Source of the DNA: Glaciimonas sp. PAMC28666
GTDB lineage: Bacteria > Pseudomonadota > Gammaproteobacteria > Burkholderiales > Burkholderiaceae_D
Reading direction: 5' to 3'
Assembly: GCF_016917355.1 (NCBI RefSeq)
Contig: NZ_CP070304.1
Location: 4,526,001 to 4,590,000 of the forward strand
Length of the DNA stretch: 64,000 nucleotides
Below, in pieces: positions 32,516 to 42,075 of this stretch (within the stretch, counting starts at the first letter, position 1; each line of letters begins with the position of its first letter). Under the pieces are notes generated by a model. It was not told the DNA's origin. It ran no database searches and saw only the letters and a list, made by a program, of their open reading frames with translations. The translations under genes and the position numbers were made by a program.

Positions 32516-35191
32516 ATGTCAGATTCGGTCATTGGGCGGGGCGTCATTGAAGTGGTGGCCGATGCCACCAAACTCAAGGCCGGGATAGACGACGCCAAAC
32601 GGTCGATTCATAGCCTCGGAGAAACGAATAAGGCCACCAGCGCCAAAGCATCGGCGTCCATTGATCGTTACGTCCAAAAGCTCGGTCACCAAAACGCCAT
32701 GCTCAACATGTCGGCGCGAGAAATGGCGCTGTATAAATTATCGGTACGCGGGGCTTCGGACGCCCAGTTATCAGCGGCAGACTCGGCGTTAAAATTGAAC
32801 GAAGCCCATCAACGGAGCGAGAACGTCAGCAAAAACCTCAAGGTAGGCTTTATCGCCGTTGCGGCGGCCGCAGTCGCCACCACGACCGCTATCGTCGCGC
32901 TCACCGGCCGGATCATTGAACAAATCACCAGCTATCAGGGCTTGGGTGAAAAGATGGGCGACACCGCCGTCAATATCGCCTCGTTAAAATTAGCCTCTGA
33001 ATTGTCCGGCGTGGCCTTAAATACGGTCGCGACCGCCTCGGTCAAGCTGACGGATGCGCTGTCAAAAACTAATGACAGCACCAAAGGCGCAGGGTCTGCG
33101 ATTACCGCACTGGGGCTGAATTATCAACAATTCAAGGCGCTCTCGCCGGTAGAGCAGTTGGATGCGGTCGCCAACGCGATGGCCGGGTTTGCCGATGGCT
33201 CAGAAAAGACCGCCGTGGCCGTGGCGCTGTTTGGCCGCGCTGGTGCCGATCTGATACCGTTTCTCAACGATCTGGCCGATAAGGGCCAGCGATACACCAC
33301 GCTCACGGCAGCGCAAATTGCTGCCGCCGATGATCTGGCAAAAGCCAATGTCATCTTAAAGAGTAGCTTCAACGATATGGCGGTCGCCATGATTGCCGAC
33401 TCGATTCCTGCGCTGACATCGTTGCAGTCCGTGTTTCTGGATCTGACCAAAGATCAGATGTTTATGTCCATCGCTTCGGACATCTTGAATAAGGCCCTGG
33501 AAACAGGGATAGGAATATTTAAGCATCTGACCATTGCCGCCACGGAAGTAGGCTTTGTATTTCTCGGTGTAGGTCGGGAAATCGCCGCGGTATCGGCGCA
33601 ACTGGTCACGCTGGCACACGGCGACCTGTCTGGCTTCAGGGCCATTAGCAATGCAGTCAAAGCGGATGGCGAACGCGCACGTAGGGAACTCGACCGCTTC
33701 CAGGCTAAGGTGCTGTCCATAGGTCAGACTGCACCGGCTGGCTCTACAAGAGAAACACAAGCCCCTACGGACGACCGTCAGAAAATAAACATTTCCGGCT
33801 TAGCTGGCGAGGATGCCGCCAGGAAAAAGGCTGGCAACAATAACGCCGCCAGCCAGGCAGCCAAAGTGCAACTGGCGTTTGACCTTGCGCAGATCGACAA
33901 GCAATCGAACGCCATCGTCAACACCTACGCCAATGCCGAGAAAATCATGCAAGCGCACCGCGCCGCAGGGTTGATCGATGAGCGCGACTATTACGCTTCT
34001 AAATTGGCCTTCCTGCATCTCAACACGGAAGCGCAACAGAGTGCGCTGGAAAAAGAAATTGCCCGCATGCAGGCAGAAAATCTGCACGGCAAGGACCGAC
34101 TGGACAATGACCGCAAGATCAGCGATGCGCAGACTAAGTTAGCCAAAGTACGTGAAGATGCGATTGTCAGCGTGCAGATTCTTTCCATTCAGGAAGTCTC
34201 AGCCCTCAATAATGTCGCCCAGTCCTACCGCGACGCCGAGGACGCCGCGCAAGACTACCTCGACACGATCCGCACATCCCAGACCCGGGAAATTGCCGGG
34301 ATGGGGTTGGGATCGATAGAGCGCGAACGCACCACAGGTCGGGCACACATCGAAGACAAGTATTCCGCACAACGCCAGGACGTGGACAACAGCCGCCGCG
34401 ATGCCGAAATGAGCGGCACCTTCGGTCCGGACGCACAGAAAAAATACACTGAAGAACTGGCCCGCATCCAGCGGTTTCAGGCCACCGCGCTGACAGAATA
34501 CGACGCCTATTTTGCCCAACGGCTGCAACAGGAAGGCGACTGGTCAGTCGGGGCCAGCGCCGCGTTACAAAATTATGTCGATGCATCGCGCAACATGGCC
34601 GCGCAAACCGAAGACCTGTTTGCTAACGCGTTCCAGGGCATGGAGGACGCCCTGACCACGTTTATCACCACTGGCAAGTTATCGTTTAAAGGACTGGCGT
34701 CCAGCATCATTGCTGATCTGGCGCGGATAGAAAGTAAGAAGATTCTTACTAGCCTGATCGGTGGCAGCAGTTCCGGTAACGGCTGGGTCAGCGCTGCGAT
34801 GGGCTTAATCGGCGCGGCCTCTGGATCGTCACAAGGCGGCAGCGCCATGGCTGCAATGGACGGTGCCAATGGCTTTAATCTCAACGATGGGTTTGCCAGT
34901 GCCGTGCGCGGACAGCGCGCAATCGGTGGCCCGGTATCCTCGGGGGGTATCTATGAGGTCAATGAAAAAGGACCGGAGCTACTGCATGTCGCGGGCCGAC
35001 AATATCTGATGATGGGCGGGGAGAGTGGCAGCGTCTCGCCGAATGCAGAGGCCAGTACGAGCTCCGGTGCGCCCACTCCGACCATTATCGTCAACATCCT
35101 GGGCGGTGCAGCGCCGGACGTACGCCGTGCAGCGGGTCAGGGCGCACGGGAGGGGTTGGCAGCGTTCCAGCATGCGCAGAGGTATGTGTAA
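32516..35191 (+). CDS. Tail tape measure protein
   Basis: 891 aa, long and helix-rich, placed right after the frameshifted chaperone. Parts: an N-terminal coiled-coil region, hydrophobic segments (VGFIAVAAAAVATTTAIVAL), a middle with many heptad-like helices, and a lambda-type C-terminal domain (LTTFITTGKLSFKGLASSII, ADLARIESKKIL). It ends with GGPVSSGGIYEVNEKGPELL. Its length sets tail length. Confidence 0.93.
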   Translation: MSDSVIGRGVIEVVADATKLKAGIDDAKRSIHSLGETNKATSAKASASIDRYVQKLGHQNAMLNMSAREMALYKLSVRGASDAQLSAADSALKLNEAHQRSENVSKNLKVGFIAVAAAAVATTTAIVALTGRIIEQITSYQGLGEKMGDTAVNIASLKLASELSGVALNTVATASVKLTDALSKTNDSTKGAGSAITALGLNYQQFKALSPVEQLDAVANAMAGFADGSEKTAVAVALFGRAGADLIPFLNDLADKGQRYTTLTAAQIAAADDLAKANVILKSSFNDMAVAMIADSIPALTSLQSVFLDLTKDQMFMSIASDILNKALETGIGIFKHLTIAATEVGFVFLGVGREIAAVSAQLVTLAHGDLSGFRAISNAVKADGERARRELDRFQAKVLSIGQTAPAGSTRETQAPTDDRQKINISGLAGEDAARKKAGNNNAASQAAKVQLAFDLAQIDKQSNAIVNTYANAEKIMQAHRAAGLIDERDYYASKLAFLHLNTEAQQSALEKEIARMQAENLHGKDRLDNDRKISDAQTKLAKVREDAIVSVQILSIQEVSALNNVAQSYRDAEDAAQDYLDTIRTSQTREIAGMGLGSIERERTTGRAHIEDKYSAQRQDVDNSRRDAEMSGTFGPDAQKKYTEELARIQRFQATALTEYDAYFAQRLQQEGDWSVGASAALQNYVDASRNMAAQTEDLFANAFQGMEDALTTFITTGKLSFKGLASSIIADLARIESKKILTSLIGGSSSGNGWVSAAMGLIGAASGSSQGGSAMAAMDGANGFNLNDGFASAVRGQRAIGGPVSSGGIYEVNEKGPELLHVAGRQYLMMGGESGSVSPNAEASTSSGAPTPTIIVNILGGAAPDVRRAAGQGAREGLAAFQHAQRYV

Positions 35192-36061
35192 ATGACTAAT
35201 CCATTCCTGGAAGAGCAGCTTCCGATCGGCATCAAAATGGGTGCAACTTACGGCGATGATTACAACGTCGAGATCACCCAAACCAGCAGCGGGCAAGAGT
35301 ATCGCCGTCTGGTCCATCCGTATGCCGTCAGACATTACAGCATCAGCTACGTGGGTAAGACATCCGAATTGTGGTCCAGAATTGTCGCCCTTTATCACCG
35401 CGCCTTCGGCATGTACGCCGGGTTTCGGGTGCGCGCCATGGATGATTTTTCCACCAATGGCGACACCGGCATACCGACGCCAGTCGATCAGCCAATGTTG
35501 CGTATTTCAGAAGGCGTATATCAGTTACAAAAGCAATACGGTATCGGTGCCGCACCGTTATCGATTGGCTATCCGGTGCGCACCATCTATAAACCGGTGG
35601 CCGGTACCACGGTGATCGGCATTAACGCCGTGGGGTCGACTCGCGGATGGTCGGTGGATACGACGACCGGTCTGGTGCGCTTCGCTGCCAACAAAAGCTG
35701 CAGGATCACCGGCATCTCTCGCGCAGCAGCCGCCATCGTCACATTTGAGGAACACAACTTTCAGGTAGGTGAATCCATCGTCTTTGGTTACGTGAGCGGT
35801 ATGCGGGAGCTTAATGGCTTGCGTGTCTTGATTATTGGTGTATGGCAGCAGACGCTAACGATAGAAATGGACACCACCATGTTTTATGCCGACGGTGGGA
35901 GCGGTCTCGCCGATAGTGGCCCGCAAGTCGGTGAGCGGATCACGGCAGGCTGTCAGTTCGATATTCCGTTTCGTTTCAATTCACGCATTGATTTGTCGCA
36001 TGTGGCGATTGATGTCCGTGACACATCCAACATCGATATTGTGGAGTTAATTGCTTTATGA
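35192..36061 (+). CDS. Distal tail protein, DUF2460 (GTA-like)
   Basis: 289 aa. The start (PFLEEQLPIGIKMGATYGDD) and the later IGYPVRTIYKPVAGTTVIGI region and PFRFNSRIDLSHVAIDV fit DUF2460, found in phage and gene-transfer-agent tails as a distal tail protein. First of four genes (DUF2460, DUF2163, NlpC/P60, tail hub) in the order known from GTA tail tips. Confidence 0.88.
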   Translation: MTNPFLEEQLPIGIKMGATYGDDYNVEITQTSSGQEYRRLVHPYAVRHYSISYVGKTSELWSRIVALYHRAFGMYAGFRVRAMDDFSTNGDTGIPTPVDQPMLRISEGVYQLQKQYGIGAAPLSIGYPVRTIYKPVAGTTVIGINAVGSTRGWSVDTTTGLVRFAANKSCRITGISRAAAAIVTFEEHNFQVGESIVFGYVSGMRELNGLRVLIIGVWQQTLTIEMDTTMFYADGGSGLADSGPQVGERITAGCQFDIPFRFNSRIDLSHVAIDVRDTSNIDIVELIAL

Positions 36062-36894
36062 AACCTCAGGTAGCCCATTACACCACCCGCGTCTTATGCC
36101 TGCGCATCGTCCCTGTGGTCGGCGCAAGCATCTGCCTGACGCACTATCCACGTGACCTCACTATGTCCAACGGAACAGTGTATCTGACCAACTCCGGTTA
36201 TGAATTTACCGGCTATACAGCGGCCTCCGGAACGTCGCCGGCAATGATCGATGTCCAGGGCATTGCGGGTGTTGCCGGTATCAGCAAGGCGGCGATTACC
36301 TCCGGCGTGTTTGATGGTGCGCGCTGTTATTTGTTCGCTACCAACTGGGACCAGCCAGTGGAGGACTATGAGCCGATTGTCGCCTCGTTATTTGGCAAGA
36401 CCACGCTCACCGACGACACTTACCGAATAGAAGAAATGGCGCTAATCGATGCACTCAATCAATCGGTGGGGCAATCTTATACGGTCACGTGCCAGAAGCA
36501 ATTTGGCGGTCAAGAGCCAGCTGGTTGCAAGATCGATCTTGTTCCGTTGACCGTCACCGGTCGCATCACGGCCGTCGTCAGTAATACCCAGTTTACCGAC
36601 GTTGCGCGTCAGGAAGCAGCCGATTATTTTGGCGCTGGCACCATCCAATTTACCAGCGGCCGCAATGCCGGACTCAAGCCTCAGGAAATCAAGGCCTTCA
36701 CTGCGGGCGGCGATATCGTCACCTATGAGGCGTTTTATTACACGCCCGTTCTCGGCGACACGTACAACATGATTCCGGGCTGTCGCAAGCGCGCCGTCGA
36801 TTGTTCCGACAAGTGGCACAACATCGTCAATCACGGTGGTTTTGCACATATTCCGACCGGTTCCCAGTACGCGCAGATCGGGCGGGGCGGTTGA
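36058..36894 (+). CDS. Tail protein, DUF2163 / phage BR0599 family
   Basis: 278 aa. Typical blocks: LRIVPVVGASICLTHYPRDL, GVFDGARCYLFATNWDQPVE, KQFGGQEPAGCKIDL and the C-terminal PGCRKRAVDCSDKWHNIVNH, followed by GGFAHIP. It is a tail-tip hub component next to the peptidase gene. ATGA overlap with the upstream gene. Confidence 0.9.
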   Translation: MKPQVAHYTTRVLCLRIVPVVGASICLTHYPRDLTMSNGTVYLTNSGYEFTGYTAASGTSPAMIDVQGIAGVAGISKAAITSGVFDGARCYLFATNWDQPVEDYEPIVASLFGKTTLTDDTYRIEEMALIDALNQSVGQSYTVTCQKQFGGQEPAGCKIDLVPLTVTGRITAVVSNTQFTDVARQEAADYFGAGTIQFTSGRNAGLKPQEIKAFTAGGDIVTYEAFYYTPVLGDTYNMIPGCRKRAVDCSDKWHNIVNHGGFAHIPTGSQYAQIGRGG

Positions 36895-37295
36895 GCGCGG
36901 CCATTCTCGCAGCCGCCCGCGCTGCACTCGATACACCCTTTGTCCATCAGGGTCGTATTGCAGGGTTAGCGCTCGACTGTGCGGGTCTGATCGTCCACGT
37001 CGCACGGTCGATTGGCGTTTCTTATATGGACGTGCCAGCTTATGGCCGTTCTCCTCATCAGGGCTTATTGAAGGCCACGCTGGACGACAACGACTGCATC
37101 GCCCGCGTATCGGATCGCCAGTCCGGTGACATTCTTCTGATGCGTTTTTCCAGTGAACCGCAGCATCTTGCGATCTGTGCGGGTGACACGATGATCCATA
37201 GTTATCTGCACGTTGGCAAGGTCTGCGAGCATCGCCTGTCGCCGATGTGGGCCGCCAGAATCGTTTGTGTATACCGTTTTAAGGACTGCGCATGA
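36891..37295 (+). CDS. Tail-associated NlpC/P60-type peptidase
   Basis: 134 aa from a TTG at 36891 that overlaps the previous stop (TTGA), which decides the start. The catalytic cysteine lies in GLALDCAGLIVHVA, and QHLAICAGDTMIHSY holds the catalytic His region. It probably cuts peptidoglycan cross-links during DNA entry. Confidence 0.85.
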   Translation: MSAAILAAARAALDTPFVHQGRIAGLALDCAGLIVHVARSIGVSYMDVPAYGRSPHQGLLKATLDDNDCIARVSDRQSGDILLMRFSSEPQHLAICAGDTMIHSYLHVGKVCEHRLSPMWAARIVCVYRFKDCA

Positions 37296-40200
37296 GTAGC
37301 GCCGGACAAATTATCGGTGGCGTAGTAGGGGCGGTAGCAGGCTTCTATCTCGGTGGTCCGCAAGGCGCGCTAGTCGGCGCGCAGCTCGGCATGGGGGTGG
37401 GTGGCATGGTTGACCCGCCCAAGGGGCCGCATATTGTTGGCCCGCGCCTGACCGATCTGACGACCCAGACAAGCACCTACGGCGCAGTCATCCCCCGCGT
37501 GTATGGCACCGTCCCGATAGTGGGCAACGTCTTCTGGCTAGAAAATAATCAACTCAAAGAAACTGAACATACGCAACGACAAGGTAAGGGCGGCGGCGGC
37601 GCAGAGTCCACCACTTTTACTTATAGCGCCACTTTTGCAGTGGGACTATGTAAAGGGCCAATACAGGGTGTGCGGCGGATCTGGATTGGCCCCAACCTGG
37701 TCTATGACGCCACGGGGAACGACGTAGCCAGTGTCATTGCAAGTGACAATGTCAGAACCTTATTTTCCATTTACCACGGCACCGATGATCAAGATCCTGA
37801 CCCTCGCATGCAAGCAACATTGGGCGTGGCAAACACACCCGCCTATCGCGGATTGGCGTATATCGTTTTTAATGACTTACCGATGGCGGATTACCAGAAT
37901 TCATTGGTGGGTGCCCAGGTAAAGGCCGAAGTATTCACGCATGGCAAGCTGGAATTTGTGATGTCGAATATATCTGGATCATTTCCCCGGGGGAAAGATG
38001 ACAATATCACCGGCCCATACAAAGATGAAAGCGGCTTGCGAGTGTGGCAAATGTCGGATTTCGTGGCGGGAGGCACCCCTCGCGTGGTCAGCAGGTACCT
38101 GGTGCCATTTCAAGGCGATCCAATACTATTAAGTTCCGCACCTGTTCTGTTGCCGAGGGGTAGTTCCGTTGCCAGGATGAAGGCAGATATTGACGTTATG
38201 GGTATCTTGGATAGCGCCGGGAAGGGTAGCCTGGGAATCCTGGACGCCAACTACAACCTCAGAACCTATTACTCAGCAGTCACTAGTGGGTTTGCGGAGA
38301 ATGCTGTTGTTCATCAAGGCTATGTCTATTTTGCGTGCGGTTGGCCCTCCAAAATATCGCTGACCCGATCAGACCTGCGTTCCGGCGTTTCAGTCGATAT
38401 TCCTCTAACGATTGCCGCTGTTGATCGCAACGGGTGTAGGGTCTTGGGCATCGTCGGTAACCAGTTGATCATGGGGGTGATGGCGGCCCACGATCAAAGA
38501 GATTACATTTTGATATACGATAAAGACACGCTAGCCTTCATTCAAGTGGTCGAATTTAAAAAACTCTACCCTAGGGTTAACGCCCCGTCAGATCTATCGT
38601 TTACCGGTGGTCACCTGTACTACAAAACTTTTAAACAGGATCTCTTTCGAACAGACCGCCTTGGCGGGGAGCCTGTGCTAGTGATGAAAGGAGAAATATT
38701 TGGAGGGGGAACGTCTACCTTTCCACGGTATTTGCATAGCTATGGGGACGCTTTAATTGGTGTCTTATACATCGGCTCGGGTGGTCGCCGCGATGTCACC
38801 ACATGGGTCGCTCAGCAAAACGTCAGCACGGTACCGCTCTCGTCCATTATCCGGGCCGAAGCAAGCAATAACCGCTGGTTGACCGCGGAGGATCTGGACG
38901 TCACTGACTTGACCAATGCGGTCCGTGGTTACACCATTAGCGCCATCGGTGCCATCCGCGGCGGGTTCGATCCATTGATCGGCGCGTGGCCGTTCGATAT
39001 CATCCAGTCGGGCTACAAAATTGTCTGCAAACGCCGTGGTGGCACATCCGTGGTGACGATTCCAATCGCCAAACTGGACGCACGTGGCATCGGTGGCCAG
39101 CCTGGTGTGCAAGTGACCACCATACGCGAAATGGATGCCGTGTTACCGAGTAAGGTCGCCTTAAAATATTTCGATAGCGCACGGGAATACGATTTAGGCG
39201 AACAATACGCGGAGCGCCTGAACACCCAATCGGTTCACATCAAGTCGATGGATTTGCCGGTTGTATTGACCGCTGATGAAGCCGCACAAAAGGCAGAAAT
39301 CCTGCTGTACCTGTATTGGCTCGAACGGTACGACGTCACCTTCAGTTTGCCACCGGAATACAATTATCTGGAACCAGCCGATATCATTACCATCGTCGCT
39401 GAAGAAGCTACCTATGCTTTACGGTTAACGCAGATTAATTACACCTCTGATAGTCGACTGGAATGCGTCGCCAAGTATCACAGCGCATCCGTCTACACGT
39501 CAGCGGCGGTCGGTGGGGAAGGGACGTCCACCGGGCAAACATTGACGCTTCCTGGACCATCACAATACGCATTGATGGATATACCGCTATTGAAAGACGT
39601 TTTCGACAAGGCCGGATTTCCAGTGGCGATGGCGGGTTACCTAAACGGATGGCCGGGTGGCGTTCTCACACGCTCGGACGATGGCGGGCAAGTCTGGGAA
39701 CAGATTCAAGGTTTCTCCAAACCGGGGGCGACGATGGGCTATGCAGCCGGTCAGCTGACCGACCATAACGGACTGCAGATCGATAAGGCCAGCACGCTGT
39801 CTGTGAAGGTCAACCAAGCGCTATCCAGCGTTACCGAAGGCCAGATGCTCAATGGCGCGAACCATTTTGCGTATGGCAGCGACGGCCGCTGGGAAATCAT
39901 CGCCGCCCAACATTGCGCGCTGCAGGCCAATGGCACCTATGTCCTCACAGATCTGTTGCGCGGGCGTTTCGGCAGCGAGTGGGCAACCGGGCTGCACGCG
40001 GTCAATGATCAGCTTGTCCTGCTAGACGCCGTTAGCCTGCAGTTTGTTGCCAGCAATCTTAACGTCATCGGCGTCGAACGTACCTATCGCGGTATTACCA
40101 GCGGCAAGACGATGGATTCAGACAACAATCGCTCGATGACTTACCGGGGCGTGAATCTGCGTTGTCTGGCACCGGTCTACCTGAATGGCCATCGTCACCC

Positions 40201-40501
40201 GACCAACCGGGACTGGACGTTGAACTGGATACGGCGCACACGCAAAGGCGGTGAATTGCGTGATTACATTGATGCCGCACTCAGTGAAGCGTCTGAATCC
40301 TACGTGATGGATATTTTTGCCGACGACAAGTACCGTGAAATTAAGCGGACGCTGACCACCGCCGCCCCGACGCTGAACTACACCAGCGCCGATCAAACAG
40401 CCGACTTCGGACACGATCAAGCCGTGCTTTACATCAAGCTCTATCAACTTTCGGCCGACACCGGTCGGGGCACACCCCTAATTACCAGCATCGCGCATTA
40501 A
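37292..40501 (+). CDS. Tail tip/host-recognition hub protein (GTA/J-like)
   Basis: 1069 aa. A Gly/Ala-rich start (GQIIGGVVGAVAGFYLGGPQ), then TQTSTYGAVIPRVYGTVPIVGNVFW, the family signature. A middle region with repeated beta strands (residues about 230-540) looks propeller-like and differs in codon use from its neighbours. The C-terminal third (SALREYDLGEQYAERL-like AREYDLGEQYAERLNTQSVH, LRGRFGSEWATGLHAVNDQL) is conserved in tail hub proteins. It is likely the baseplate core that contacts the host. Confidence 0.88.
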   Translation: MSSAGQIIGGVVGAVAGFYLGGPQGALVGAQLGMGVGGMVDPPKGPHIVGPRLTDLTTQTSTYGAVIPRVYGTVPIVGNVFWLENNQLKETEHTQRQGKGGGGAESTTFTYSATFAVGLCKGPIQGVRRIWIGPNLVYDATGNDVASVIASDNVRTLFSIYHGTDDQDPDPRMQATLGVANTPAYRGLAYIVFNDLPMADYQNSLVGAQVKAEVFTHGKLEFVMSNISGSFPRGKDDNITGPYKDESGLRVWQMSDFVAGGTPRVVSRYLVPFQGDPILLSSAPVLLPRGSSVARMKADIDVMGILDSAGKGSLGILDANYNLRTYYSAVTSGFAENAVVHQGYVYFACGWPSKISLTRSDLRSGVSVDIPLTIAAVDRNGCRVLGIVGNQLIMGVMAAHDQRDYILIYDKDTLAFIQVVEFKKLYPRVNAPSDLSFTGGHLYYKTFKQDLFRTDRLGGEPVLVMKGEIFGGGTSTFPRYLHSYGDALIGVLYIGSGGRRDVTTWVAQQNVSTVPLSSIIRAEASNNRWLTAEDLDVTDLTNAVRGYTISAIGAIRGGFDPLIGAWPFDIIQSGYKIVCKRRGGTSVVTIPIAKLDARGIGGQPGVQVTTIREMDAVLPSKVALKYFDSAREYDLGEQYAERLNTQSVHIKSMDLPVVLTADEAAQKAEILLYLYWLERYDVTFSLPPEYNYLEPADIITIVAEEATYALRLTQINYTSDSRLECVAKYHSASVYTSAAVGGEGTSTGQTLTLPGPSQYALMDIPLLKDVFDKAGFPVAMAGYLNGWPGGVLTRSDDGGQVWEQIQGFSKPGATMGYAAGQLTDHNGLQIDKASTLSVKVNQALSSVTEGQMLNGANHFAYGSDGRWEIIAAQHCALQANGTYVLTDLLRGRFGSEWATGLHAVNDQLVLLDAVSLQFVASNLNVIGVERTYRGITSGKTMDSDNNRSMTYRGVNLRCLAPVYLNGHRHPTNRDWTLNWIRRTRKGGELRDYIDAALSEASESYVMDIFADDKYREIKRTLTTAAPTLNYTSADQTADFGHDQAVLYIKLYQLSADTGRGTPLITSIAH

Positions 40502-40522
40502 TCAAATCAACAGGAGCACCCC

Positions 40523-41287
40523 ATGTCAGACAGCACCAGCAATCTGGATCTGGTGATTCAGTCACAGGCGTCCAAAGAAATCACCATCAACGCCGCGCTC
40601 GACGCCGCCAGTCCGGCGACGTTATACGGCCGACGTCAATCCACCACCAGTGGGCTAAGGTTCGGCTTCTATGGCGGTCGCTATCACAGCACTCTCATCG
40701 GTAACGATACGTTATTGCTCATCGCGAACAAGATCAATTACGTGGTGGCACGCAAAACCACCGGCGCCGTCAGTCAGGCAATCATCAAGGCCAACTGGAA
40801 TGACCAAGCGGCCTACGTCCGCTTATACGCTGTCACCACGAATGCCACGACCATTGCCTCCTTTGAGGATCATCGACAGGCCATTCATTCTTTACAGGGC
40901 GGGCTTGCGGGACAGGTCCTGTGCGGAACAGGGGACGACGCCGCGCCAGCATGGGCTTATCGGCGCTTGCCGCAAACGTCTGCGAGCGCCGATTACACAC
41001 TCGTGGCCACCGACGCCAGTAATCATCTCCTGCACCCGTCAGGCGACCTGAAAGCGCGTACCTTCACGCTACCGGCCAACGCATCAGTTGCTTTTGCGAT
41101 AGGCACGGAGATCACCTTTATCAACCAGGACGGTGCAGGTGAATTAACCATCGCCATCACCAGCGACGTCATGCGTTTAGCCGGTTCCGGTGACACCGGC
41201 AATCGCACGTTAGCGGCCAACGGCATCGCCAAAGCGCTCAAAATCACCGCCAGTGAATGGCTGATCAGCGGTACCGGTTTGTCATAA
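40523..41287 (+). CDS. Tail fibre/tip accessory protein (DUF2793-like)
   Basis: 254 aa. The start LDLVIQSQASKEITINAALD matches DUF2793-type tail proteins; the C-terminal half is beta-rich with ITFINQDGAGELTIAITSDV. It follows the hub gene with AGGAG upstream and ends at a strong terminator. Probably a receptor-binding or fibre part. Confidence 0.75.
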   Translation: MSDSTSNLDLVIQSQASKEITINAALDAASPATLYGRRQSTTSGLRFGFYGGRYHSTLIGNDTLLLIANKINYVVARKTTGAVSQAIIKANWNDQAAYVRLYAVTTNATTIASFEDHRQAIHSLQGGLAGQVLCGTGDDAAPAWAYRRLPQTSASADYTLVATDASNHLLHPSGDLKARTFTLPANASVAFAIGTEITFINQDGAGELTIAITSDVMRLAGSGDTGNRTLAANGIAKALKITASEWLISGTGLS

Positions 41288-41316
41288 CGCGGTTAAACCC
41301 GGACCATTCCCTCACG

Positions 41317-41337
41317 CCGCCTTAGGGCGGTTTTTTT
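41317..41337 (+). terminator. Intrinsic terminator after tail genes
   Basis: Stem CCGCC / GGCGG with loop TTAG followed by seven T. Separates tail genes from the lysis cassette. Confidence 0.88.
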
Positions 41338-41395
41338 ATTGTCAGGACGAATATGTCAGAACCAATCATGTTAAGTGCTGCAAGGAGACCCAGTA

Positions 41396-41581
41396 ATGGA
41401 TGAATCCACGACCGTGGTCGCGCCGTTTGCCAAAGCAGTCTCCGCCTGGACTGCCATCGGCATCACCAGCTGGTCCGACGTCGCCAGCGCCGCGGCCTTT
41501 CTCTACACGTTGATTCTGATATTTGACTGGTGCTGGAAGAAGTTCTTACGCGACTGGCTCAAATCGAAAGGCAAAAAATGA
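41396..41581 (+). CDS. Holin
   Basis: 61 aa from the ATG at 41396 (AAGGAGA upstream). One clear membrane helix (SAAAFLYTLILIFDWCW) is followed by a strongly basic C-terminus (KKFLRDWLKSKGKK). Placed directly before the lysozyme, whose start overlaps its stop. It should time membrane permeabilisation at lysis; with a SAR endolysin it may act as a pinholin. Confidence 0.85.
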   Translation: MDESTTVVAPFAKAVSAWTAIGITSWSDVASAAAFLYTLILIFDWCWKKFLRDWLKSKGKK

Positions 41582-42075
41582 ACCTTCACAACAAACCGCG
41601 TCTGGTCATTGCCACGCTATCGCTCTCCGCCGCCGCATTCGTCGGCATACTCACCCGCGAAGGCTACAGCGATCAGGCGATGATTCCGGTACCGGGCGAT
41701 GTGCCCACGGTAGGTTTCGGCACCACGCACGGGGTCACATTGGGCGACAGCACCACGCCGGTCAAAGCCGTTCAACGGGCACTGGCCGACGCGTCACAGT
41801 TTGAAGGGGCGATCAAACAGTGCGTCAAGGTGCCGCTACTGCAAGCCGAATACGACGCCTACACCGACATCGCCTACAACATCGGCCCGACCGCGTTTTG
41901 TAAAAGCACGATGGTCAGGCGACTCAACGTCCACGATTACAGCGGCGCGTGTGAGGCCATTCTGCTATTTAAAATGTTCAAGGGATTCGACTGTTCAACA
42001 CCCGGTAACACGCGTTGCGCGGGATTGTGGAAAGACCGCTTACGGGTGCATGGGCAATGCATGCGCGCGCAATGA
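41578..42075 (+). CDS. Phage lysozyme (GH24), probable SAR endolysin
   Basis: 165 aa. Hydrophobic N-terminal segment (LVIATLSLSAAAFVGIL) is weakly hydrophobic and Ala/Ser-rich, as in signal-anchor-release endolysins. The catalytic glutamate follows in LTREGYSD, with PTVGFGTTHG and DAYTDIAYNIGPTAFCKST typical of the RrrD/lysozyme family. It degrades peptidoglycan. Confidence 0.93.
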   Translation: MNLHNKPRLVIATLSLSAAAFVGILTREGYSDQAMIPVPGDVPTVGFGTTHGVTLGDSTTPVKAVQRALADASQFEGAIKQCVKVPLLQAEYDAYTDIAYNIGPTAFCKSTMVRRLNVHDYSGACEAILLFKMFKGFDCSTPGNTRCAGLWKDRLRVHGQCMRAQ

